From assembly GCF_019578655.1 (NCBI RefSeq), contig NC_063257.1:25685939-25749938 (forward strand): DNA of 64,000 nucleotides. The letters run 5' to 3'. The notes beneath the pieces were generated by a model. The model saw nothing but the letters and a program-made list of their open reading frames with translations. It was not told the origin of the DNA and did no database searches. Position numbers and translations under genes: made by a program. Below are positions 53,190-64,000 of the stretch, in pieces. Position 1 is the first letter of the stretch, and every line of letters begins with the position of its first letter. The stretch comes from Ricinus communis (lineage: Eukaryota > Streptophyta > Magnoliopsida > Malpighiales > Euphorbiaceae).

Positions 53190-54235
53190 TAGGGCACCAC
53201 CAAGGAGAGAGGAGTCCGTTGATACGCATTCAGTGGAAGTCTCATATCATCCATCACAAGATCAACCTAGTAACAGGGTTGGATCTCCTACACATTCTCA
53301 TGCACAACATGCACCTCATGAACAAGCACACTTTGAGCAACATGACCAAGAATTATAAGGACCATAGGAGAATAGGGAAAGAAGATATGATAAATTAAGG
53401 AAACAAGGTGCAGTTGATTTCCATGGCACTACAGTTCCCTTAATTGCAAAAACCTGGTTGAAAAGAACATGGAGAGTTCAGCCTCCGATGTTAACATGGG
53501 ATGATTTTCTTCGTGAATTCACTAATAATTACGTACTTAACAAAGATGATAAAAAAGGGAGTTTTTAAACTTGAAATAGGGCACAATGATTGCAGTAGAA
53601 AATGAAGTACAATTCAATCAGTTATCTCGTTATGCTTCTTCTTTAGTAGCCACTGATCGAGACAAATGTCGAATGTTTGAGTAAGGACTTAGATATGAGA
53701 TTAGAAATAGAATTACACCTACAGATTTTGAGAATTACACTAGCAAAAGAAGGAATAGAACAACGAGCTAAAAGGGGACCAAGTGAAATTGTAGGAGATT
53801 CTAGTAGAAAGCAAGGTAGACGTGGAGGATACATACCACCACAGGTTAGCTCTGGGGGTGGTTACTCTAATTTCAGGGGAAAAGGATATGGAGTTTCATC
53901 TTATACAGGCAAAGTTCAAAGTGAAGTTATGGCACAACGACCTATATGTGTACATTTTGGGAAACAAAATGGTGGTGAATGTTGAAGACTTCCTAGTGCA
54001 TGCTACTTTTGTGGATCTTTTGATCATATGTACAGAGAGTGTCTTGAAAGAAATAGTATGGCAGAAAGTAGTAAAGGCAGAGCTATATCAGAACCTACAG
54101 TTTGAATTTCAATGAGTGGAGTTGGAGCAACATCTAGTAGGGGCAGGGGTAGAGGTAGAACAATTGCAACTGGTAGAGGTGTGAGTAGATCAGAAAGTCC
54201 GGGTTCTAGACCTCAGGCATAGGCTAGAGTCTTTG
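53190..54235 (+). pseudogene. gag: Element H gag with zinc knuckle
   Basis: Early frames are shifted, but GAVDFHGTTVPLIAKTWLKR, PPMLTWDDFLREFTNNYVLN and LVATDRDKCRMFE-like pieces give the Tekay-type gag. A clean frame 53677-53985 has SKDLDMRLEIELHLQILRIT and Gly-rich sequence. The knuckle ACYFCGSFDHMYREC lies near 54000-54045. GRGRGRTIATGRG and a Pro/Ser tail precede protease. At least five breaks. Confidence 0.78.
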
Positions 54236-54700
54236 CCATGACCAGACAAGAAGCTGTCCCTGCCGCAGAAGTTGTTACTAGTAAAATTCTTGTCCATGAT
54301 TTAAAAGCTTATGTTTTAATTGATCCTGGCTCCACACATTCTTTCATATCATGGAATATGGCATCTCAATTGTGTAATAGACATGAACCCTTAGGTTTTG
54401 ACTTAAATGTGGGTACTCCCTTAGGTGAAATAATAATTGTGAACAGTGTATGTCGTGATTGTTTAATTTGCATTGATAAAGCAGAACTGAGAGCTGATTT
54501 ATTGTTATTACACTTCGTGAATTTGATGTGATATTGGGTATGGATTGGTTGACCAAACATCATTCCATAGTGAATTGTTTCACCAAGGAGGTTATTTTAG
54601 AATCTCTAAATCAATTGAGGGTTATGTTTCTAGGGGAAAGACAAATTGTGCCTGCATGTTTAATTTCTGCTGTAAAGGCTCTCCGAATGGTTAAAAGCAG
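54236..54700 (+). pseudogene. pol: Element H aspartic protease
   Basis: MTRQEAVPAAEVVTSKILVH then LKAYVLIDPGSTHSFISWNM. The D-P-G-S-T-H-S-F motif is a usual form in this clade, in which D-S-G is replaced by D-P-G. A frameshift near 54520 breaks it before DVILGMDWLTKHHSIVNCFT. Confidence 0.8.
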
Positions 54701-55600
54701 TTGTGAAGCTTATCTAGCACATGTGATAGATATCAAAACTACAAATAATACAATTGAAAATATCCCAGTGGTAAATGAATATCCAGATATGTTTCTAGAT
54801 GATTTACTGGGTGTGCCACCTGATAAAGAAGTGGAATTCACAATTGAACTAGTACCAGGAGTAGCACCAATAACAATTTCACCTTATAGGATGGCACCAG
54901 TTGAATTGAAAGAATTGAAAACTCAGTTGTAGGAACTACTTGACAGGGGGTTCATTAGGCCCAGTGTGTCACCTTGGGGTGCCCTAGTGTTATTTGTGAA
55001 AAAGAAAGATGGGATAATGAGGTTGTGTATCGATTATAGGCAGTTAAATCAGGTCACCGTGAAGAACAAATATTCTTTGCCCAGAATAGACGATTTGTTC
55101 GATCAATTGCAGGGAGCTCAAGTGTTTTCTAAGATTGATTTGAAATCAGGCTACTATCAGCTTAAAATTTCAGACCCAGACATACCAAAGACTGCTTTTT
55201 GAACCAGGTACGAGGACTATGAATTTTTAGTGATGCCGTTTGGTTTAACTAATGTACCAATTGCATTTATGGCTCTCATGAGCAAGGTGTTTCAGTGCTA
55301 CTTAGACAAATTTGTGATTTTGTTCATTGATGACATACTTGTCTATTCAAGAAGTAGGAAAGAACATGAACATCATTTGAGAATTGTGTTACAAACCTTG
55401 AGAGAAAAACAATTGTATGCTAAATTGAGTAAATGTGAGTTTTGGATAGATGAGGTAGTATTTTTGGGACATGTTATTTTTAGACGGGGCATAGAAGTGG
55501 ATCCAAAGAAAATAGAAGCAGTAGTGAAAGAATGTTGCAGAAGTTTTAAGCTTCTTAAGATTTGCTGGGTATTATCGCCGGTTTGTTGAGAGATTTTCAC
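54701..55600 (+). pseudogene. pol: Element H reverse transcriptase
   Basis: YPDMFLDDLLGVPPDKEVEF, ITISPYRMAPVELKELKTQL, then a CAG to TAG stop at about 54930. [39 protein letters not shown] and, after another stop at 55201, [20 protein letters not shown]. The palm reads [13 protein letters not shown] (Asp pair kept). A frameshift near 55540 follows [20 protein letters not shown]. Confidence 0.86.
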
Positions 55601-56056
55601 TGATAGCCAGCACTTTGACAAAGTTACTTCAGAAAAATGTTGTATTTGAATGGTCTGAAGCATGTCAAAAGAGTTATGATGAATTAAAAACCAAGTTGAC
55701 AACTGCTCCAGTGTTAACAATTACTATAGGTAATGGAGAATTTGTAGTTTATAGTGATGCTTCTCATCAGGGTTTGGGATGTGTGTTAATGCAACATGGT
55801 AAGGTGATTGCATATGCATCTAGACAGCTAAGGCCATATGAATTATCTTATCCAATACATGATTTAGAACTTGCTGCTGTTGTGTTCGCTTTGAAAATAT
55901 GATGGCATTATTTATATGGAGAAACATTTCAGATATTTACTAATCATAAGAGTCTGAGATACTTATTGAGCCAAAGAGAGTTAAATATGAGATAAAGGCG
56001 GTGGTTAGAATTGTTGAAGGATTATGACTGCACAATTGAGTATCATCCAAGAAAAG
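55601..56056 (+). pseudogene. pol: Element H RNase H, left part
   Basis: [40 protein letters not shown] and [20 protein letters not shown], then a stop, YGETFQIFTNHKSLRYLLSQ-like codons and CTIEYHPRK. The D and E residues of RNase H are visible in YSDAS and HDLELAAV. Element I cuts the frame at 56057. Confidence 0.82.
56052..56056 (+). repeat. Target-site duplication of I, left copy
   Basis: AAAAG before TGATGGTTGC; the identical AAAAG is at 61624-61628. Removing I and one copy restores [13 protein letters not shown] in H. Confidence 0.92.
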
Positions 56057-58808
56057 TGATGGTTGCTACTTGTGTTAGCTACAATCTAAGGCAGTGTACC
56101 TATCGATGCAGTCTAGCACTAATGGCGAGTATCAAGGTCGTATTCCTCGGGAAAGTGAAAGCCCAGAGTTACTCCTTTGTTCTTTGTTATATTAACCTAA
56201 AATGAATGATGAATAATTTCTAAACTAACTAATAACTACAAGCTAAGTTCTAAGGGAGATGCAGGAGTAAATGGATAAATGAAATAACCTAGACAAGAAA
56301 GCAAACCCAAAGGGAATCTAAACTAGTTGGTAATCAAACAAAAGATAAAGGATTGATGACTCCAATTATGCTACCCGTGGATGAATTCTTAACTGAATTC
56401 GGTTTCTCTCTCGAGATAACCGAATTCCTAAACCTAATAACTTAAGGTTGGAATCTCTTCCTAATGATTGATTCTTAAATTAGCATTAAGCTTTAATCCG
56501 CCTCTATTAAGCTTTGTTAATTCTTAATCCGGCTAGTTAATTATCCTTATCTCTAAGTGATTATTAACTAGTTCTTGCTATTCAAAATTCCAATTGCCAA
56601 ATGGACTTCTCAATCACATAAAGCAATCTAAACACCACAATTCACAACGTCTCATGAATAATTCATTATCTTATTAATACTGAAAGCAAGAAGAATACAA
56701 AACTAACTCAAACAATCCAATAATATAACATTAAACCAACATAGTAAAGAAATCCCAATAGATTTAATCAATCTAGCTAAACATGTTCATTATCAAAACC
56801 TACAAGAATTCAATTACAACAATGAGTAAAGGTAGAGAAAACCCGATTACACCCTTGGATGAGAGTAAACAGCCCCAATTCCTCTTGCTTGAATTGAATC
56901 AATTCTTGTTCCTCTTGCTCAGATTGAAACCAATCAATGAACCTCACCCAATCTTCAATCTTTGAAGGGAATCAAATTGAAACCTTGGTCCAACTCTCCT
57001 TTTTCCTTGGTTTCAGGTCAGAAAACCCTTAGGGAGAGAAAAATTAGGGTTTGGGATGTTCTCCCTCCTGTTTTTTCTTTCTTTTTTCTCCGTGGTCGTG
57101 CTCCTTAACACTTCTTTTCCGTTGATGTCGAATGCACCTAACACGGCCCGTTTTGGTGACCGTGTTGGGAACACGACCAGTGATGTGCGTAAAATACACA
57201 CATCTAAATGGGGTTTTTAAGATCGATTTTATGGATATTTGGATGTGAATTGATATCAACACTCACCCTATGTATCTGTTTGTGTGCATTAGGTCTAAAA
57301 GAAGTCAAAGAATGAAAAAGGAAAGAATTGGAGCATAATTGGATGTCAAAGCTGCCGAAACGAGCTAAGTACGAGCATCAGGAAGCTAAACAGGGCCGTG
57401 TTGGTTTCAACACTTGCCGTGTTCCTAACACGGGCATCAACACGGTCGTGTTGCGTGCATCAAAATATCAAAGAAAAGGAAGTTCTTAGGGAGCACGGCC
57501 ATAGAGAGTAACACGGCCAGGAACACCAGCCCGTGTCCCCAACACGGCCAAGAACACGGCCGTGTTGGTGGCGACAGGGAGAATAATTAAAAGAACAAAG
57601 AGAGGAAAGAAAAAGAGCAGGCTAGGGTTAGAACGTCCAAAAACCCTAATTTTTCTCTCTCTAAGGATTTTCTGAGCTGAAACCAAGAAAAAAGGAGACT
57701 TGGATCAAGTTTCAATCGGATTTCCTTCATAGATTGAAGATTGGGCGAGGTTCGCTGATTGGTTCTCAAATCGAGCAAGAGGCAACTAGGGTTTGAGATT
57801 TCGAATTTGCAAATTTAGGGTTTTTCATTCAGCTTGAAAGAGAAGGGTGTACATGCCTTTAATTTTCTTTTCCTTATTTTGTTCCCCAATTGCTTTAACC
57901 ATGAACATGAGTAGCTAGATCTTTTGAACCCATTGGGGTTCATATTTGTTGATGGATTATGCTTAATTGTTAGTTTTATAATTATCATTCTTGCAATCTT
58001 CTTGCTATTTAGTAATTAAAGTTTGATTCAGTTAATTTGAGACGTTGAATTAATTATTTATTGGGTTGTTTCTTGACATTGAGAAATGCTTGTTACAACT
58101 GGACATTGAATAGTAAGGACTAGTAGTTAACACTTAGAGATAAGGTTGATTTACTCGCCGGATTAAGAATTAATAACTCTTAATAGTTTTAAATCATACT
58201 TAATGCTAATCTGTAGTAATCCGATAGGTTGAGATTCCATTAGATTAGTGCAGGTTTAGGAATTCGGTAAGCTCGAGAGAGGAACCGGGATTCAATTCAG
58301 GATTTAGGCACGGGTAAGCAAGATCGGCAATGCATAAAATCCATCTTTAGAATTCCATCACTTAGGCTCCCTTTTGGGTTTGTTTCTCTCCTTGCAATTG
58401 TCTTTTGATTGTTCGTTGTCCTTCATTTACTTATTTGCACTCATAACCATTAGCTGGTACGTTAGAACTTTCACACCCTATTTCAGACTAGATAACATAG
58501 TAAACAGTAGTAACTCTAGTTTCACCCGATCTCCAGGGATACGACCTTGATACTCACTAGTGCTAGGCTGCATCGGTAGGTTCACTGCCTTAGGTGTAGG
58601 TTGCATAAAGGGCCCATCAACCAGTGTTAAAACCAACACGACCATGTTCAGATTAGGGATGTGCGAACTCGACATGTTTTGGCAACTTTGACGTCCAATT
58701 CTGCTCCAATTCTTCCCTTTTTCACTCTTTCACTTCTTTTGGACCTAAAGCACACAAACAAATGCATAGGGTGAGTGTTGGGACCAATTCACATCCAAAT
58801 GTACATAA
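56057..58808 (-). repeat. 3' LTR of element I, split and truncated
   Basis: Pieces 56057-57180 and 58625-58808 form one LTR around the solo LTR. It aligns to 60542-61608 and to D. The last bases, which would be its TGATGTG start on the minus strand, are missing. Confidence 0.82.
57181..58619 (+). repeat. Solo LTR of D/I-type family
   Basis: 1439 bp, TGATGTGCG...GGGCCCATCA, flanked by perfect ACCAG duplications (57176-57180 and 58620-58624). Orientation is plus, opposite to I. It has its own CACGG cluster (57380-57565), AT-rich TATA-like stretch (about 57583-57600), and telomere-box motif TAGGGTT (57620). It lies in the palindrome cluster of the I LTR. Confidence 0.9.
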
Positions 58809-59165
58809 ATTCTGTGAACGTGTCCATCTTTAATTTGTATTTCTGCAATTAGAACACGGTCCGTGTTACTCAACACGGTCAACATAGATAAACGTGTTCG
58901 TAACACGCTCTTGAACACGCCCGTGTTGAGCTCCAAAAACTGCAAAAGTTGAGATTCTCAGCACTTTCTCACTCTTTCTCACTTGCAAAACCAATAAGTC
59001 CTCAACTCATACACTTAACATAAATAAAACTTAACAAAAACAAACTGTAAAATCTAATCAAACTAAGTTCAGAATGAAATGGTAGAATATTAAAAATGAA
59101 AAATAGAATTTGGGGTGCCTCCCAAAAGCGCTTCTTTTTTATGTGATGAGTCTTCTTAGCTCGAC
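58809..59165 (-). other. Element I remnant of internal spacer
   Basis: Matches about 13530-13850 of D: part of the palindrome cluster (AACACGCCCGTGTTGAG), TTCTCAGCACTTTCTCACTC and the AAGAAGCGCTTTTGGGAGGC stretch (on the minus strand near 59115-59140). No gene. Confidence 0.65.
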
Positions 59166-60353
59166 TCATGGTGAAAAACAAACGGTGGGGATCGATGACC
59201 ATCCATCCTTCTTCCAAGCAAATGGCTTCAAGTATCCGCTCAGAGGACTATTCATCAAATTCCTCTTCCCGATGGTCAAGCAAGCTGCCAGTAAGATGGG
59301 CAACACTCGCTCCTTATATATTTGCACGTAGTTATGATGCTCTAGGGGCTCTTCCAATTTAAAATCTAGAGTTTCACCAATTGGAAGGATCGACGGTTGG
59401 GCAATTTCTTCAGGAACGTCGATGGTTTTCTCCAATCCTTGGCTTGGTTCACTTGCTAGAAGAAACTCGAACTCCTCCAAGACTTCTTCATTGGATAACT
59501 CGTGCTCATCTTCCATCATCGAAGGGACTTGTGGAAAATCCACCAAAAATTCTTCTAACTGCAACTCAGCATCATCAACTGTACATTCCTATTGATAGTC
59601 TTTCAGAGGAATCATGTTCGCTTCTTCCTTTTCTGGTTCTATCTCCATGTTCAAGGAGTCGTCCTGCACAAAAACATCATCCTGAAACATAGTAGATAAA
59701 CCAGAAAAATTCTCACCTGAACGCAAAGTGATAGCGCTCAAATGTTCCTCAGATTCAGTGGCGTTTGATGGAGTTCCCTATTGTTCTGCCGCTAGTAACT
59801 TTCTCACTCTTTCTCACTTGCAAGCTACTTGATGCTCTATGTTCTCAATTGAGGCTTATTGACTTTCAACTACCCTCTCTATTTGTTGGAATCTATCATC
59901 AAGACTTGCAATGAACCTAATCATTAGCTCCTCTCACACTAACTCTTCATCTTGAGTTAAAGGTACAAGATTAGGCTGCTGATGTAGTTGCTGAAATTCT
60001 GGTGGTTCTTGGCCATCTAAGCTCCATCCAAAGGGTGAATGAGTGCTCCATTCTTGATTGTAGGTGCTTCCATACGATTCATTTGGCCAACTTCCCGTAT
60101 AATTCACCTGTTCATAGTTATAAGAACAATGAGCAACATCACTATACAATGGACAATCATTACTCAAATGCAAACCACAACAAAATTCACAAAATACTTG
60201 AGATGAAAGGATAGGAGTGGAGAGTTGATTGGTAGCCCTGCAAAATGATTCCACTCGAGCTTCTAAAGATGCACAGGTATCCCAATTTTTTGCACTCTCT
60301 TGGTTCCTGATCCCATTTTCCAACGTGTCATACAAAGGGTTTGAATTTAGCAT
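59166..60353 (-). pseudogene. gag: Element I gag-tail reading frame
   Basis: 60353-59934 opens MLNSNPLYDTLENGIRNQES and has CGLHLSNDCPLYSD, VNYTGSWPNESYGSTYNQEW and LVPLTQDEELV before a stop. 59564-59166 gives LEEFLVDFPQVPSMMEDEHE, LASEPSQGLEKTIDVPEEIA and PFAWKKDGWSSIPTVCFSP. This is the D frame with fewer breaks in the first part. A short foreign-looking stretch (TTTCTCACTCTTTCTCACTT, about 59800-59819) repeats sequence from 58965. Confidence 0.7.
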
Positions 60354-60517
60354 TAAACCTCCTTATTATTCACTACCTGAATCATAAACCTAAACTAAAT
60401 AAATATGTACAAATAAAATAAAATAAATAAATAAATAGATAAAAACCATAAAATAATAATAATAAAAAAAATGGCTAAATTAACAAATAGCAAATTTCAC
60501 TCTAGTTTTCAAACAGT

Positions 60518-60535
60518 TCCCCGGGAACGGCGCCA
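60518..60535 (-). promoter_or_regulatory. Element I primer-binding site, tRNA-Asp
   Basis: Minus strand TGGCGCCGTTCCCGGGGA, one mismatch from the D site. Six bases from the right LTR. Confidence 0.85.
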
Positions 60536-60541
60536 AAAACT

Positions 60542-61623
60542 TGATGGTTGCTACTTGTGTTAGCTACAATCTAAGGCAGTGTACCTATCGATGTAGTCTA
60601 AAGTAGTTGGTAATCAAACAAAAGATAAAGGATTGATGACTCCAATTATGCTACCCGTGGATGAATTCTTAACTGAATTCGGTTTCTCTCTCGAGATAAC
60701 CGAATTCCTAAACCTAATAACCAAAAGTTGGAATCTCTTCCTAACGATTGATTCTTAAATTAGCATTAAGCTTTAATCCGCCTCTATTAAGCTTTGTTAA
60801 TTCTTAATCCGGCTAGTTAATTATCCTTATCTCTAAGTGATTATTAACCAGTTCCTGCTATTCAAAATTCCAATTGCCAAATGGACTTCTCAATCATGTA
60901 AAGCAATCTAAACACCACAATTCACAACGTCTCATGAATAATGCATTATCTTATTAATACTGAAAGCAAGAAGAATACAAAACTAACTCAAACAATCCAA
61001 CAATATAACATTAAACCAACATAGTAACGAAATCCCAATTGATTTAATCAATCTATCTAAACATGTTCATTATCAAAACCTACAAGAATTCAATTACAAC
61101 AATGAGTAAAGGTAGAGAAAACCCGATTACACCCTTGGATGAGAGTAAACAGCCCCAATTCCTCTTGCTCGAATTGAATCGATTCTTGTTCCTCTTGCTC
61201 AGATTGAAACCAATCAACGAACCTCACCCAATCTTCAATCTTTGAAGGGAATCCAATTAAAACCTTGGTCCAAGTCTCATTTTTCCTTGGTTTCAGCTCG
61301 GAAAACCCTTAGGGAAGGAAAATTAGGGTTTGGGACGTTCTCCCTGCCGTCTTTTCTTTCTTTCCTCTCTTCTTTCTCCTTAACGCTTCTTTTTTCTTTG
61401 ATGTCGAATGCACCCAACACGGCCCGTTTGGTTGACCGTGTTAGGAACACGGCCAGTGTTAAAACCAACACGGCCATGTTCAGATTAGGGATGCGTGGAC
61501 TCGACATGTTTTGGCAACTTTGACATCCAATTCATAGGGTAATGTTGGGACCAATTCACATCCAAATGTACATAAATCCTGCCTTAAACACCCCATTTAG
61601 ATGTGTGTATTCCACGCACAACA
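60542..61623 (-). repeat. 5' LTR of element I
   Basis: 1082 bp from TGATGGTTGC to GCACAACA. About 220 bp present in the left LTR after GATGTAGTCTA are deleted, and the palindrome cluster is short (61417-61475). Confidence 0.85.
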
Positions 61624-61628
61624 AAAAG

Positions 61629-61985
61629 CAAATGTAGTAGCTGATGCTTTGAGTAGGAAGACAAGAAACAGTGCAGTTTATTTACAAGTATTTCCATTCT
61701 CTTCTTTGGTTCAGTTGCGAGCTATGAATGTCAAATTAAATTTGTAAGAAATAGAGTGTTGATTGCTACTTTGCAAGTTAGACCGATATTGCATAACAGA
61801 ATTAAGGAAGCACAGAGCAAGGATCCACAATTACAAGAAAAGATTGACAAAGAAAAGCAAGGGGAAAATAAAGAGTTTAATGTTTAGAATGATACCTTAA
61901 TGATGGGATCTCGTATTTGTGTACCTGATGTTGATAACCTATGCCGAGAAATTTTGGAGGAGGCACATAATGCTCCATATGCTAT
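61629..61985 (+). pseudogene. pol: Element H RNase H end and integrase start
   Basis: [20 protein letters not shown] resumes RNase H at the AAAAG duplication. KEAQSKDPQLQEKIDKEKQG and MMGSRICVPDVDNLCREILE lead to EEAHNAPYAI, the first part of the integrase zinc domain. Stops at about 61746 and 61886. Cut by J at 61986. Confidence 0.82.
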
Positions 61986-63464
61986 TGATAGGTTATTTAT
62001 GCAGCTACAATCTAAGGCAGTGAACCTATCGATGCAGTCTAGCACTAATGGCGAGTATCAAGGTCGTAACCTTCGGGAAAATGAAAGCCCAGAGTTACTA
62101 CTTTGTTCTCTATTATATTAGCCTAAAATGAATGAGGAGTAATTTCTAAACTAACTAATAACTACCAGCTGAGTTCTAAGTGAGATGCAGGAATGAATGG
62201 ATAAATGAAACAATCAAGACAAGAAAGCAAACCCAAAGGGAACCTAGACTAGTTGGCAATCAAACAAAAGATAATAGATTGATAAGTCCAATTACACTAC
62301 CTGTGGATGAAATCTTATTTGAATTCGGTTTCCCTCTCAAGATAATCGAATTCCTAAACTCAAGAACCTAAAGTTGGTATCTCTTCCTAACGATTGATTC
62401 TTAAATTAGCATTAAGCTTTAATCCGCCTCTGTTAAGCTTTGTTATTTCTTAATCCGGCTAGTTAATTATCCTTATCATTAAGTGATTATTAAACAGTTC
62501 CTGCTATTCAAAATTTCAATCGCCAAATGGATTTCTCAATCACATAAAGCAATCTAAACATCACAATTCACAATGTCTCATGAATAATGCATCATCTTAT
62601 TAATACTGAAAGCAAGAAGGATACAGAACTAAACTCAACAATCCAACCATTTAGTACTAAGCCAACATAGTAAAGAAATCCCAATGGATTTAATCAATCT
62701 AGCTAACCATGTTCATCCTTAAAACAACTAGGAAATCAATTATAATGAAAGAATAACAGAAATGGAACATCTACACCCTTTTCTCTTGAATCAGATGAAC
62801 AGCTCCAAATTTGAATCAGCACTACGATCGGTCATCCCAATTGCCTCTCGAATTGCTTCACTACTCTTTTGCATTCAGAACATTGCGATTCCGGGATTCT
62901 TCCTCTCTCCAACTCTCTCCCGAACTCAGCACTTTGCAAAAACCGAACCAGCCGCCGGGACTCTCTCTCTCGCTCATTGCTTCCCTAACTCTAGAAATAG
63001 TTTTTCGTATATATTTGTCTCAGCACGGCTGTGGTCATGGCCATGCTGAAGCTTTGGATTCCACCAATTAAGGTTTCTTCATGGCCGTGCCCCCGCCGGT
63101 GCTGAGCCACAACGGGCCGTGCTAGAGGCCGTGGTGGTGTCAGAAACCATGCCCAAAATGCAAATTTCAAGGATCAAAAGCCAATGGTTAGTCACGGCCA
63201 GAGTAGAGGCCGGGCTAATCAGCACGGCCTTGACCTAGGCCGTGCTCAATGTATGCACTGCGGGCACTTGTCTAATTTTGATGAATTCCCATCCGTTTTT
63301 GCATGTATTGATCTATAATTACTCAAATACTGATGATGGTCCTATAAATTCTCCTGAAATGCAAAAGAACACAAAACACGGGTGATCTTGGAATAAAATC
63401 ACAATAGTTGCTAAGAAAATACGCAATAATATGCAAGAAAATATGTGTAAAACTATGCACATCA
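61986..63464 (-). repeat. 3' LTR of element J
   Basis: 1479 bp ending ACTATGCACATCA. The first ~700 bp resemble the D and I LTRs. The U3 differs: its cluster (63020-63250) uses AGCACGG/CCGTGCT variants rather than AACACGG/CCGTGTT. Confidence 0.78.
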
Positions 63465-63796
63465 TATCACCCCATACTTAAGCTATTGCTTGCCCTCAAG
63501 CAATTAACAACTCTCCTAAAAAAACTGCAGTCAGCAATTCCTTACAGTTTATGCCCCTAGTCCACAATAGATAGTATTCAACACATCTCAAAGGATACTC
63601 AATCATAAATCAAATTGTAAATTATCAACGAAGAATGGAAATAATATTAATGCATGAATAACTTAAATGACAACTCAATATAAACATCACAAACCAATGC
63701 CTCACAAGGATCACTCAAGTCACTCAAAGTGTATACAAGGTGAAAAACAAATCCCTCAAAGCAAATGCACAAAACCTGCTTACCATAAGCTTGCTC
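63465..63796 (-). other. Element J 3' untranslated stretch
   Basis: AT-rich. Minus-strand TTGAGGGCAAGCAATAGCTT and AAGTATGGGGTGATA next to the LTR are the polypurine region. No frame supported. Confidence 0.55.
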
Positions 63797-64000
63797 ATAA
63801 GAATAACGAAAATGAAACATGAACACCTTTTTCTCTCGAATTGGATGAACAACTCCAAATTTGAATCTACACTATGATTGATCTCCCCAATTGCCTCTTG
63901 ATTTGCTCCACTATTGTTTTGCACTCAGAACCTTGCAATTCCGGGGTTCTCACCCTCTGCAACTCTCTCTCGAACTCAGCACTATGCAAAAACCAAACCA
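63797..64000 (-). repeat. Second LTR-like stretch of J type
   Basis: AACAACTCCAAATTTGAATC and what follows match 62795-62945 of the J LTR in the same orientation. It may be the other LTR of J after a large internal deletion, or a neighbour. The window ends here. Confidence 0.6.

Larger units (their letters stand above)
56057..61623 (-). mobile_element. Non-autonomous Athila/Tat-like element I (deleted relative of D)
   Basis: 5567 bp including a 1444-bp solo-LTR insertion with its duplication. Flanked by perfect AAAAG duplications. Orientation minus. It has a left (3') LTR, a gag-tail frame, tRNA-Asp primer site and a right (5') LTR. Compared with D, the end of the left LTR, the 3' stretch, the additional frame, intron and TATA-like box are gone: the sequence jumps at about 58808 from LTR to the middle of the internal palindrome cluster. 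Confidence 0.86.
51336..64000 (+). mobile_element. Ty3/gypsy element H (Tekay/Del-like), interrupted by I and J
   Basis: Starts TGTAATATCC in inverted satellite S8. It has a 5' LTR to 53082, tRNA-Met-type primer site, gag, protease, RT and RNase H to 56056; coding resumes at 61629-61985 and is cut again by J at 61986. The 3' half is off window. LTR ends TGTAATATCC...GGGTGTTACA and the protease and RT style suggest the Tekay/Del group, which is a motif-based guess. Confidence 0.82.
61986..64000 (-). mobile_element. Athila/Tat-like element J, part
   Basis: Starts TGATAGGTTATTTATGCAGC inside the integrase of H. The left LTR ends 63464 and is followed by a polypurine-like stretch and CTTGCCCTCAAGCAATTAAC as in D, so it is minus oriented. 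From about 63797 to the edge a second, partial LTR stretch begins. GCTAT at 61981-61985 would be one target-duplication copy; the other is off window. Confidence 0.72.

Noticed and set aside
62762..63071. Overlapping 86-95 codon plus-strand frames
   Set aside because: They lie in the LTR of J and the matching stretch at 63815-64000 does not keep the frame.

Overview
This window looks like nuclear heterochromatin from a plant, most likely a eudicot: AT-rich, with no convincing host gene, and almost entirely built of Ty3/gypsy LTR retrotransposons nested in each other plus a tandem repeat with a unit of about 1.01 kb. The clues are plant-type retroelement landmarks: primer-binding sites for initiator tRNA-Met and tRNA-Asp, a chromodomain integrase, a Cassandra-like TRIM carrying 5S rRNA promoter boxes, and TG...CA LTRs with 5-bp target duplications. 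Every long reading frame belongs to a decayed element (stops, frameshifts, deletions), so coding calls are given as pseudogenes. Families were recognised by motifs; no database search was run.

Layout. 1-25588: a plus-strand gypsy element (C) whose gag is broken twice. Element A (minus strand, 1-5048, running off the left edge) interrupts it first. Element B, a chromodomain element (5573-19554), interrupts it second. B is itself interrupted in its reverse transcriptase by D (8197-16652, minus strand), a non-autonomous tRNA-Asp-primed element with a perfect target duplication. C also holds a 5'-truncated Cassandra-like TRIM (20316-20772) and, inside its RT, a block of satellite plus an LTR end (21647-23560).

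25589-51335: satellite arrays in both orientations (plus 25589-30967, minus 30968-33606, plus 38851-44800, minus 49927-51335). Embedded in them are retroelement pieces: F (33607-36725, plus, with an internal gag duplication), E (36726-38850, minus), a solo LTR (40814-41725), K (45058-47934, plus, an Athila/Tat-like integrase and post-pol region), G (47935-49890, plus) and several fragments of one LTR family.

51336-64000: element H (plus, Tekay/Del-like), inserted into satellite. Its 5' LTR carries a second Cassandra-like TRIM. Its pol is split by I (56057-61623, minus, related to D), which holds a solo LTR of its own (57181-58619). J (from 61986, minus) then splits H's integrase and runs off the right edge.

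How the parts work together. Nothing here forms a host pathway; the biology is that of mobile elements and satellite DNA. The most interesting signals are: (1) the ~1 kb satellite with two conserved dyads, a conserved TATA-like box and a short recurrent reading frame; (2) a module shared by D and K in which clustered CACGGCCGTG-type palindromes, a TATA-like box, a splice donor, an intron and an acceptor lead to the ATG of a post-pol reading frame, which looks like a second, internal promoter; and (3) the record of insertion order left by perfect and near-perfect target duplications.
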